Part shown: in pieces, positions 24,259-31,152 of the stretch | How the letters are laid out: the number at the start of each line of letters is the position of its first letter | Position numbering within the stretch: the first letter of the stretch is position 1 | Assembly: GCF_006715055.1 (NCBI RefSeq) | Contig: NZ_VFMN01000001.1 | Span: 1,364,001-1,428,000, forward strand | DNA length: 64,000 nucleotides | Direction of reading: 5' to 3' | DNA from: Lapillicoccus jejuensis | GTDB lineage: Bacteria; Actinomycetota; Actinomycetes; Actinomycetales; Dermatophilaceae | The notes under the pieces: generated by a model | Told to the model about the DNA's origin: nothing | Databases searched by the model: none | Seen by the model: the letters and a program-made list of their open reading frames with translations, nothing else | Program-made: the position numbers and the translations under genes

Positions 24259-24299
24259 CGCGCCTCGGGAGCGGGCCCGACATCGAGCCGACCTGCGGA

Positions 24300-25244
24300 T
24301 CACTCGACGACGAGCTGCGCCATGTCCGTGACGGGTCGGTAGCCGAGCCGTTCGTAGAGCGCGTTCGACACCGGGTTCGCCTGGTCGGTGAAGAGGCACA
24401 CCCGCACGCCGTCGTCCAGGAAGCGCTGGGTCGTCGCGGCGACGGCCGCGGCGGCGTACCCGCGCCCGCGGTGCTCGGCCGGCGTGTAGACGGGACCGAT
24501 CCGCGCGACCCCGAAGGCGGGCGGGTTCCACCCGGTGAGGTGCACGGGCCGCCCCTGGCCGTCCCGCCACAACGCCACCGTCCCCCGCTCGATGCGACGG
24601 GCGACGTCGTCCCGGTCCGGTGGGTGCTCCCCACCCTCCCCAGGTCGACGGCCGGCCTGGCGGTCGGCGTCGGCGTGGAACGCCGCGAACCAGGCCGCGC
24701 AGACCTCGAGGTCGCCCGGGCCGGCGAGGGACAGGCTCCCGTCCGGCGCCGCAGGGTGGTCCACGTGCCGGGCCTCGAAGAGCCGGGTGCGCACGAGGAG
24801 GTGCACCGACCCACCGAGCAGCCGGGCGGTCTCCTCGGCGCAGACCCGGACGGCGGGCAGGGCGCCGTTGAGGCCGCGCAGCTCCTCGCCGCGGTCGTGC
24901 ACCTCGCGCGCGAGCACGCGCGCGGCGTCGTCGGGCATCGGCAGCAGGAAGGCCGGGTAGCGCTCGAACCCGGCCGTCCGCATCGCCACGCCCACCACGG
25001 GGCCCTCCCCGGGTCCGGTGCCACCGGGGACGTCGTGCACCGTCGCCCACCACCGCGCGAACGGCGCCCCGACCGCTTCCCAGGAGTCGACCCCGCCGGC
25101 GAGCTCGTGCGCGACCCGCTGCGCGATGGTCGCGACGACGGTCCCCGTCACCGGGTCGGCCCCGAGCACCGGCCCGGCGACGGAGAGGAACGCGGCCGGG
25201 TCGTCGTGGAAGGTCACCCGCAGCCGCCCACCGTGCCCGTCCAT
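24300..25244 (-). CDS. GNAT-family N-acetyltransferase
   Basis: 314 residues from ATG 25244. The C-terminal half is a GNAT domain: ARIGPVYTPAEHRGRGYAAA gives the acetyl-CoA pyrophosphate loop (R-G-x-G-x-A), and NALYERLGYRPVTDMAQLVV the last helix and strand. The N-terminal 150 residues are a degenerate domain seen in two-domain GNATs. It transfers an acetyl group from acetyl-CoA to an amine; substrate unknown. It stands 42 bp past the convergent HNH gene and 75 bp downstream of the large amidohydrolase gene. Confidence 0.88.
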   Translation of the reverse strand: MDGHGGRLRVTFHDDPAAFLSVAGPVLGADPVTGTVVATIAQRVAHELAGGVDSWEAVGAPFARWWATVHDVPGGTGPGEGPVVGVAMRTAGFERYPAFLLPMPDDAARVLAREVHDRGEELRGLNGALPAVRVCAEETARLLGGSVHLLVRTRLFEARHVDHPAAPDGSLSLAGPGDLEVCAAWFAAFHADADRQAGRRPGEGGEHPPDRDDVARRIERGTVALWRDGQGRPVHLTGWNPPAFGVARIGPVYTPAEHRGRGYAAAAVAATTQRFLDDGVRVCLFTDQANPVSNALYERLGYRPVTDMAQLVVE

Positions 25245-25319
25245 CCTCCGACGGTACGGCGACCGCCACGACCGGGCACGGGATTTCTCCCGGCCCGGCC
25301 GCGGCGACGCCCACTCCGG

Positions 25320-28300
25320 TCAGTGCTGCTCGCAGCACGCCTCGCGCGCGTGGGCGAGCACCTGCGGGTCGTTCCACCAGAAACCGGCCGTCGACGGGTG
25401 CCGGGGCACCGCCGGGCGGATCCTGTTGGCACGGGCGCGTGCTGCCGGTCGCGCAGCCGCCCGCGTCCCGGGTCCGGCGGTCGCCGGTCCGGCGGTCCCG
25501 GGTCCGGCGGTCGCCGGGGTCGCGTCGCCGTGGGTGGCGGTCGGGCCGTCGTACGGCGCGAGCAGCTCCTCGACGGTGCGGTACCGCCCGCCGGTGACGA
25601 CCGCCGTCACGGCGGCGGCGTCCTCGATCCGCGCGAGCGGGTCGCCGTCGACGATCGCGAGGTCGGCATAGAAGCCGGCCCGCACCTGCCCGAGTTGCTC
25701 GCCGAGGTAGGCGCCGGTCGAGCTCGTCGCGGTGACGAGCGCCTCGTACGGCGTGAGGCCGTACTTCACGCACGCCCGCAGGTTCATGTGCGTGCTGATC
25801 GCGAGGTGGTCGATCGGCGAGTCGGTGCCGGTCGTCACGAGACCGCCGCCGCGGACCATCGCGAGCACCTGCGCCACCTGGTGGCGCAGGTTGGCCCGGG
25901 TCGCCGTCTGGTCCGTCGTCGTGGCGGTGGTCACCGTCGCGGCGAGCGCCTTCTGCCGCCACAGCGGGTACATCCGGGTGACCCGCGGATCGGTGACGAG
26001 CGAGGTGTCCTCCCGGTAGAGCGTCGACGACACGAACAGCGTGGGCGTCCGCGCCATCCGGGACTCGTTGAACATCGAGATGACGTCCTCGAACCCGCTG
26101 CCGACGTTGGTGACCGTGCGCGAGTAGCCGAAGCGGTTGGTCGCCCCGATGTGCTCGGTCTGGTCGCCGCCGAAGGCCATCGCCGGGTAGTGGTAGTGCG
26201 ACGTCGACGGCACGCCGTGCTCGTGCGCCCACGCGATGACCTGCTTCTGCCACGCGGTGGGGAGCCGGACGTAGCACTTCATGAGGTCGTAGTCGAGCGC
26301 ACCGGCGCGGGACAGCTCGAGCGGGAGCTGCGCCGCGGTGAACGTCGGCCGCATGAAGTTGTAGTAGATGCGCGGCCCGTCGACGGCCTCGCCGGTGCCG
26401 AAGTAGCGCGGCGCGACCCGGTGTCCGGACTGGACCGCCTCCCGCTCCTCGACCATGTGGTAGGCCGGGCTGCCCGGCGACCGCGTCGTCGTGATGCCGA
26501 GCGAGAGCCAGAGCGGCCCCTGCCGCGAGCCGTACGAGTAGCCCTGCATCTCGCGGTGGTGGTGGATGTCGATGAGGCCCGGCATGACGAACCGGTCGCT
26601 CGCGTCGACGAGGCGACCGGGCCGGCCCGCCCGGTGCGGCTCGATCCCGGTGATCCGCTGCCCGCTGACCAGGATGTCGACGTCGCGCACGACGGTCCGG
26701 CTCACGCCGTCCCACATCCGGCCGGCGTGCACGACGAGGGTGTCGGTGCCGGGGTCGTTGGTCCACGTCAGCGGCAGGTCGTGCGCCGTGCCCGCCGAGG
26801 GCGAACCGCCACCGCCGCTCGTCACGGCACCCACGCGGACGGTCCGCAGCGTCCCGTTGCTGAGGAAGAGCACGGTGCGGCTGTCGCCCGACCACGACGG
26901 CGCGTCGCTGACCACGGTCGTCAGCTGCCGCGCCGGTCCCGTCGGCCGTCCGTCACGGCCGACGGGCAGCAGCCACAGCACGCTCTCCATGGCGAAGCAC
27001 AGCCACCGCCCGTCGGGCGACCACACCGGCCCGTCGTCGCCCCGGGTCTGCAGCGAGCGGTCGGGCGCCGGGTCGACGTACGTCGCCTCGCCGGTGCGCC
27101 GGTCGACGAGGAGGATCTTCGACAGCCCCTCGCGGTACCGCCTGCTGTAGGGCTTGACCGCCGCGAGAGCGATGACCGACCCGTCGGGCGACCACGTCGG
27201 CCGGCCCGGCTCGAAGGTCGCCGGGAAGACCAGCTGGACGTCCCCGCTCGCGACGTCGAGCACCCACAGGCCGCCGTCCTGGTCGAGGTAGGCCAGCTCG
27301 CTGCCGTCCGGCGACCAGCGGCAGGAGACCGCCGCCGACTCGGTGAAGGAGGTCAGCTGGGTGTCGGTCGCCGTCGCGAGGTCGCGCACCCAGAGGTTGA
27401 GGGTGCCGGTGCGGTCGGACGCGTAGGCGAGGCGTCGGCCGTCGGGCGACCAGTCCGGGTCGGACACCCACCAGCCGTCGCGGAACAACGGTCGCGGACG
27501 CTGCCCGAGGGCGCCGACGTACAGGTCGCCGAGCGCGCGGAAGGCGACCGAGCGCGCGTCGGGCGACAGGGTCGGGCTCCCGATCCCCTTGACCTGCTGG
27601 GGTGCTCGCGAGTCGAACTGCCGCCGCCGCTTGCGGTACGACGGCGTGACGAGCTGGACCGCGGCGGTGAACCCCACGGTGTGCCGCTGCGGGTCGCCGA
27701 GCCGGCGCCGCCGGACCTTGCCCTCGGACGTGTAGTAGTAGAGGCGGTCCGCGCCGGCCGCAGAGCCCGCCGGGAACGAGGCCCGGAACGGCAGCACCTC
27801 CTCGCCGGTGACGAGCGGGGTCACGGTGCCCGCGACACCGCCGGCCGACGTCCCGGCCGACAGGAGGACGAGCTCGTTGCGCTGCGCCTCGAGCCGGTGC
27901 GCGATGACGCCGCTGCCGTCGGGCAGCCACTGCGGCATGTGCAGGACGACCCCCGTGGGCACGCTGCCGAGCGTCGACCGCACGCCGGTGGCCACGGTGA
28001 CGACGTCGATCCGGGTGTTGTCGACGACGAAGGCGACCGTCGTCCCGTCCGGCGACCAGGTCGGCTCGTACTCCTCGGCGACGGGGTCGTCGGCGAGCAC
28101 GCGGATCGTCGCCGACGCGACGTCGTACGCGTAGATGCCGTAGCTGCCGCGCAGGTCCGAGGAGAACGCGATGGTGCGCCCGTCCGGGGACCAGCGCGGC
28201 TCGCGGTGGTCGTAGGGTCCCTGGGTCAGCTGGCGCAGCTGCGACCCGTCGGGGCGGACCGTCCACAGGTTGAAGACGGCGTCGCGGTAGGACTGGACGA

Positions 28301-28670
28301 CGAGCGTGCTGCCGTCGGGGCTCCAGTCGGGTTGGGCGATGTCGAACAAGTCGCTGGTCAGCCGGCGGGCGTCGCCGCCGGAGGACGAGCAGACCCACAG
28401 GACGCCGAGGACGTCGAGCGCGAGGGTGCGTCCGTCCGGCGAGACGCGGACGGCGAAGTCGGTGCCGGTGCCGATCCGGTCCGTCCGCCCGGTGCCGGCG
28501 GTGCCCGTCGCGTCGGCGGCGGCCGACGGGCCCGGTCCGGAGGTGAGGGCCGCGCCGGCGAGCGCGGACCCGGCGGCGCCGGCCCGCAGGACGGTCCTGC
28601 GCGTGATCCCGGGCATGATCCCGGGCGTGACCCCGGTGGTGGGTGGGAGGGGTGAGGAGGAGCTGGACAT
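25320..28670 (-). CDS. Tat-exported beta-propeller/amidohydrolase fusion protein
   Basis: 1116 residues. Tat signal with RR at 24-25 (GITRRTVLRAG) and an Ala/Gly hydrophobic run; an ATG at codon 19 is an alternative start. Residues about 50-620 are a TolB/PD40-type propeller with many SPDG or SPDGR turns (for example FAVRVSPDGRTLALDVLG, PDWSPDGSTLVVQSY). Residues about 660-1040 form a metal-dependent amidohydrolase: LVDASDRFVMPGLIDIHHHR (HxH near 703), STSHYHYPAMAFGG and VTTGTDSPIDHLA (terminal Asp). Such fusions are secreted and uncharacterised; they may be exopeptidase-like or imidazolonepropionase-like hydrolases. The C-terminus has repeated AGPGT units. No partner gene is adjacent. Confidence 0.88.
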   Translation of the reverse strand: MSSSSSPLPPTTGVTPGIMPGITRRTVLRAGAAGSALAGAALTSGPGPSAAADATGTAGTGRTDRIGTGTDFAVRVSPDGRTLALDVLGVLWVCSSSGGDARRLTSDLFDIAQPDWSPDGSTLVVQSYRDAVFNLWTVRPDGSQLRQLTQGPYDHREPRWSPDGRTIAFSSDLRGSYGIYAYDVASATIRVLADDPVAEEYEPTWSPDGTTVAFVVDNTRIDVVTVATGVRSTLGSVPTGVVLHMPQWLPDGSGVIAHRLEAQRNELVLLSAGTSAGGVAGTVTPLVTGEEVLPFRASFPAGSAAGADRLYYYTSEGKVRRRRLGDPQRHTVGFTAAVQLVTPSYRKRRRQFDSRAPQQVKGIGSPTLSPDARSVAFRALGDLYVGALGQRPRPLFRDGWWVSDPDWSPDGRRLAYASDRTGTLNLWVRDLATATDTQLTSFTESAAVSCRWSPDGSELAYLDQDGGLWVLDVASGDVQLVFPATFEPGRPTWSPDGSVIALAAVKPYSRRYREGLSKILLVDRRTGEATYVDPAPDRSLQTRGDDGPVWSPDGRWLCFAMESVLWLLPVGRDGRPTGPARQLTTVVSDAPSWSGDSRTVLFLSNGTLRTVRVGAVTSGGGGSPSAGTAHDLPLTWTNDPGTDTLVVHAGRMWDGVSRTVVRDVDILVSGQRITGIEPHRAGRPGRLVDASDRFVMPGLIDIHHHREMQGYSYGSRQGPLWLSLGITTTRSPGSPAYHMVEEREAVQSGHRVAPRYFGTGEAVDGPRIYYNFMRPTFTAAQLPLELSRAGALDYDLMKCYVRLPTAWQKQVIAWAHEHGVPSTSHYHYPAMAFGGDQTEHIGATNRFGYSRTVTNVGSGFEDVISMFNESRMARTPTLFVSSTLYREDTSLVTDPRVTRMYPLWRQKALAATVTTATTTDQTATRANLRHQVAQVLAMVRGGGLVTTGTDSPIDHLAISTHMNLRACVKYGLTPYEALVTATSSTGAYLGEQLGQVRAGFYADLAIVDGDPLARIEDAAAVTAVVTGGRYRTVEELLAPYDGPTATHGDATPATAGPGTAGPATAGPGTRAAARPAARARANRIRPAVPRHPSTAGFWWNDPQVLAHAREACCEQH

Positions 28671-28719
28671 GTGAGGCCTTCCCTGGTGACGGCCGCCCCG
28701 TTGCGGCCGTCGTCCCGTC

Positions 28720-29301
28720 CTACCCCGGACCCGTGGGTAGCGCGATTCGGTGGACGTCGGACCAGGAGCCCGCGACCGCCGCCCCGGCGAGGACCGCGAC
28801 CTCGTGGACCCGCGTGCGCACCGGGAGCCGCGCCGACACCGCCTCGGCCGCCGCCCGGACCGCGTCGAGCCCTCCGACCGCGCTCTCCCCGAGGGTGAGG
28901 TGCGGGACGGCGTCGTCGTGCGCGCCGCCGTACGGCGGGTGGTCGGGGAAGGCGCCGTACGCCGCCGCGGTGAGGGCGCGGAACGCGGCGGCGGCCCCGG
29001 GGTCGGGCGCGAGCCAGGCCACGTCGTCGCCGAACCACGCGACGTCGGTGAGCTCGGCGTCGAAGGCGGGGACCGCGCGCACGGCCGCCCCGAGCCGGGT
29101 GAGGACGTCGTCGTCGAGCCGGACCGGGTCGACGAACGGGTAGAGGACGGTCACGTGCGCGGGCACGCCCCAGGCGGCGGCCCGGTCCAGCTCCAGCCGG
29201 TACGGCGCCACGACCGGCTCGGCCTCCGGGACCAGGACGACGACAGCGGTCTCGGTCGCGGCGGTCCCGATGGCGGCGGGCGGCGTGGCGGGTGCGGTCA
29301 T
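28720..29301 (-). CDS. 2'-5' RNA ligase-like 2H phosphoesterase
   Basis: 193 residues from ATG 29301. The two H-x-T/S motifs of the 2H phosphoesterase superfamily are HVTVLYPF (about residue 46) and HLTLGES (about 135), spaced as in LigT-like proteins. These act on 2'-5' RNA links or cyclic 2',3'-phosphates in the cytoplasm. It lies 49 bp downstream of nothing related and diverges from the NYN gene across 50 bp. Substrate not predictable. Confidence 0.88.
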   Translation of the reverse strand: MTAPATPPAAIGTAATETAVVVLVPEAEPVVAPYRLELDRAAAWGVPAHVTVLYPFVDPVRLDDDVLTRLGAAVRAVPAFDAELTDVAWFGDDVAWLAPDPGAAAAFRALTAAAYGAFPDHPPYGGAHDDAVPHLTLGESAVGGLDAVRAAAEAVSARLPVRTRVHEVAVLAGAAVAGSWSDVHRIALPTGPG

Positions 29302-29351
29302 CGCCGCATGGTGCCAGCCCGGTCCGGGCCGTGCGGCCCTATGGTGGCGGC

Positions 29352-29924
29352 ATGGACCCGAGCAGCGGACCCGGCGAGCGGACGACGTACGTCCTCGTCG
29401 ACGGCGAGAACATCGACGCGACCCTGGGTGGCTCGATCCTCCAGCGCCGCCCGATGTCCGAGGAGCGGCCGCGCTGGGACCGGGTCATGACCTTCGCCGA
29501 GCACACGTGGCCGCAGCCCGCGGTCGGGCTGTTCTTCCTCGCGGTCAACGGGGAGATGCCGTACCCGTTCGTCCAGGCCCTCATGGCGCTGGGGTTCCGG
29601 CCCGTCCCGCTCTCGGGGGACGCCGGCGAGAAGGTCGTCGACATCGCCATCCAGCGCACCCTCGAGGCGCTCAAGGACCGGTCCGCCGACGTCATGCTGC
29701 TCAGCCACGACCGCGACTTCGTGCCGCAGGTCGGCGCGCTGTGCGACGGGCGCCGGGTGGCGCTGGTGGGGTTCAAGGAGTTCCGCAGCAAGGAGTACGC
29801 GCCGCTGGCCGACGCCGGGCTGCAGTTCATCGACCTCGAGTACGACGTGCAGGCCTTCACGACGCGGCTGCCGCGGATCCGGGTCATCCCCATCGCCGAG
29901 TTCGACCCGGCCGAGTTCCTCTAG
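29352..29924 (+). CDS. NYN-domain (PIN-like) protein
   Basis: 190 residues from ATG 29352. The NYN fold is evident: TYVLVDGENIDATLGGSILQ (first Asp), VVDIAIQRTLEALKD and ADVMLLSHDRDFVPQVGALC (second and third acidic positions SHDRDF), then GFKEFRSKEY. NYN proteins are PIN-like ribonucleases acting on structured RNA in the cytoplasm. The TAG stop is one base away from CAG in a 15-bp tandem repeat that continues in frame for four more units (AGFLQ), so the protein may have been longer or may be extended by read-through. It converges on the Ser/Thr kinase gene of the RS-peptide locus, 55 bp away. Confidence 0.87.
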   Translation: MDPSSGPGERTTYVLVDGENIDATLGGSILQRRPMSEERPRWDRVMTFAEHTWPQPAVGLFFLAVNGEMPYPFVQALMALGFRPVPLSGDAGEKVVDIAIQRTLEALKDRSADVMLLSHDRDFVPQVGALCDGRRVALVGFKEFRSKEYAPLADAGLQFIDLEYDVQAFTTRLPRIRVIPIAEFDPAEFL

Positions 29925-29983
29925 GCCGGGTTCCTCCAGGCCGGGTTCCTGCAGGCCGGGTTCCTCCAGACCGGGTTCCCTAG
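29910..29983 (+). repeat. 15-bp tandem repeat, 5 units, covering both convergent stop codons
   Basis: Units of GCCGGGTTCCTCCAG at 29910, 29925, 29940, 29955 and 29970 (last 14 bases), differing by one to three bases. The first holds the NYN stop (TAG replacing CAG); the last holds the kinase stop (CTA on the plus strand, 29980-29982). Being 15 bp it keeps the frame of both genes. The plus-frame pentapeptide is AGFLQ; the minus frame gives NPAWR-like units. Confidence 0.9.
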
Positions 29984-30918
29984 GCCGGGGCGCCTGCGCG
30001 CACCAGCAGGTCGTCGGCCCACTCGGGCCACGGCCGCAGGTCGCCGGCGAGGGCGGCCAGCGCGACGAGGACCTCGTCGGACCGTCCGCGCTCCCCCGGG
30101 TCGTCGTCGAGCAGCCGCAGGACGACGGCGGCGACCGGGTCGTCGAGACCGGCGACGGCGGCGCCCGCGCCGTCGGGGAAGGGCAGCCCGGTGAGCAGCT
30201 CGGCGAGCACGGTGCCGAGACCGTAGAGGTCCATCGCGGCCGACAGCGGGGCGCACGCCTCCATCTCGGGGGCGGCGTAGCCGAGGGTGCCGACGGGCTT
30301 GCCGGGCGGTTGCTCGCGGCCGATGCTGCGCGCCGACCCCAGGTCGACCAGCCGCGGGACGCCGGTGCCGCCCGACCCGACGAGCAGCACGTTCTCGGTC
30401 TTGACGTCGAGGTGGGCCAGGCCGCGTCGGTGCAGGTGCCGCAGGCCGGCCAGCAGCTGGGCGCCGAGCGAGGCGACCTCGTGGCCGGGTCGGGGGCCGT
30501 CCTCGACGAGGTCCGCGAGGCACTCCCCGCTGAGCAGCTCGACGGCGACGTACGGCACCGGCTCGTCCGCCCCGTCGGCGACGAGCCGCGGCAGGACGGG
30601 GTGCCCGTCGAAGAGTGCGACCGCCTCGCGGCGCAGGCTCGCCCGGGCGCGCGGGTGGTCGAGCTGGTGCAGCCGGGGCAGCTTGAGGACCACGGGGTGC
30701 CACAGCTCCGCCGACCACGCCAGCCAGGTCTCGCAGCGCTGCCCGACGCCGAGCCGGTCCAGGGCCGTGTACCCCGGCAGCAGCTCGCCCCCCGGCTCCG
30801 GGTCGCGGACCGGCAGACCGTCCAGGTCGTCGGCGACCACGGGGGTGCTCGGGGTGGTGCTCGGGGTGGTGCTCGGGAGGGCGCGGTCAGCGGGGCGTCG
30901 GGCGGTGGCGGTCGACAT
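29980..30918 (-). CDS. Ser/Thr protein kinase, soluble, last gene of the RS-peptide locus
   Basis: 312 residues from ATG 30918 (GGAG 8 bases upstream). A Thr/Ser/Pro-rich N-terminus (residues 16-26, repeated TTPS) precedes a complete kinase domain, about 48-285: LGVGQRCETW (glycine loop), VVLKLP (K79), REAVALF (E98), GLAHLDVKTENVLLV (D171, N176), LVDLGSARS (D192, DLG for DFG), GTLGYAAPEMEAC (APE). All catalytic residues are present. There is no membrane helix and no PASTA or other sensor domain, so it should be cytoplasmic. It follows two Arg/Ser-repeat peptide genes and an ABC exporter on the same strand; the serines of those peptides are candidate substrates. That link is inference. Confidence 0.88.
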   Translation of the reverse strand: MSTATARRPADRALPSTTPSTTPSTPVVADDLDGLPVRDPEPGGELLPGYTALDRLGVGQRCETWLAWSAELWHPVVLKLPRLHQLDHPRARASLRREAVALFDGHPVLPRLVADGADEPVPYVAVELLSGECLADLVEDGPRPGHEVASLGAQLLAGLRHLHRRGLAHLDVKTENVLLVGSGGTGVPRLVDLGSARSIGREQPPGKPVGTLGYAAPEMEACAPLSAAMDLYGLGTVLAELLTGLPFPDGAGAAVAGLDDPVAAVVLRLLDDDPGERGRSDEVLVALAALAGDLRPWPEWADDLLVRAGAPA

Positions 30919-30966
30919 GACGGGCTCCAGGTCGGGCGGGGGTGGGGGCGAGGGAGGTGCGGCGTG

Positions 30967-31000
30967 GGGGCCCGGCCGGCGGTGAGGGCGGCCGGGCCCC
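30967..31000 (-). terminator. Strong hairpin between peptide genes and kinase gene
   Basis: GGGGCCCGGCCG (30967-30978) pairs perfectly with CGGCCGGGCCCC (30989-31000), a 12-bp all-GC stem with a 10-base loop. It starts 11 bases after the stop of the first-listed peptide (31011) in the direction of transcription and lies 48 bp before the kinase ATG. No T-run follows. In precursor-peptide operons such a hairpin usually lets through only part of the transcription or stabilises the upstream mRNA, so that peptides are made in excess of the enzymes. Confidence 0.75.
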
Positions 31001-31010
31001 GCCGGGTGCG

Positions 31011-31091
31011 TCAGCCACGCGAGCGGCTCCGGGAGCGGCTGCGCGACCGGGAGCGCCCGTGGTGCTGGGCGACGGGGGTGGTGACGGTCAT
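31011..31091 (-). CDS. 26-residue Arg-Ser repeat peptide A (candidate precursor)
   Basis: ATG 31091 is preceded by AAGGAGGTGA (31106-31097), a ten-base match to the anti-Shine-Dalgarno. The product is MTVTTPVAQHHG followed by (RS)6, R and a final G. The repeat uses CGC, CGG and CGT for Arg and TCC, TCG and AGC for Ser, so the peptide repeat is kept although the DNA is not a simple microsatellite: a sign of selection on the protein. A paralogue with the same length and layout lies at 31161-31241. The gene sits between an ABC exporter and a Ser/Thr kinase. I propose a leader of about 12 residues and an (RS)n core, or a wholly basic secreted peptide; no known family was recognised. Confidence 0.8.
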   Translation of the reverse strand: MTVTTPVAQHHGRSRSRSRSRSRSRG

Positions 31092-31152
31092 GGTGTTCAC
31101 CTCCTTCGGTGGGGATGTGGTGGTGGGTGGACGGGTGGGGCGGGTAGCTCGC

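Noticed and set aside
24027-28655. A plus-strand open frame of 1542 codons opposite the amidohydrolase gene
   Set aside because: Long open antisense frames are expected at 73% GC. It is Arg/His/Pro/Gly-rich with no domain, while the opposite strand encodes a clear Tat-signal, propeller and amidohydrolase.
29921-30718. Minus-strand frame opposite the NYN repeats, rich in NPAWR units
   Set aside because: It is in a different frame within the kinase gene; the repeat units merely keep it open.
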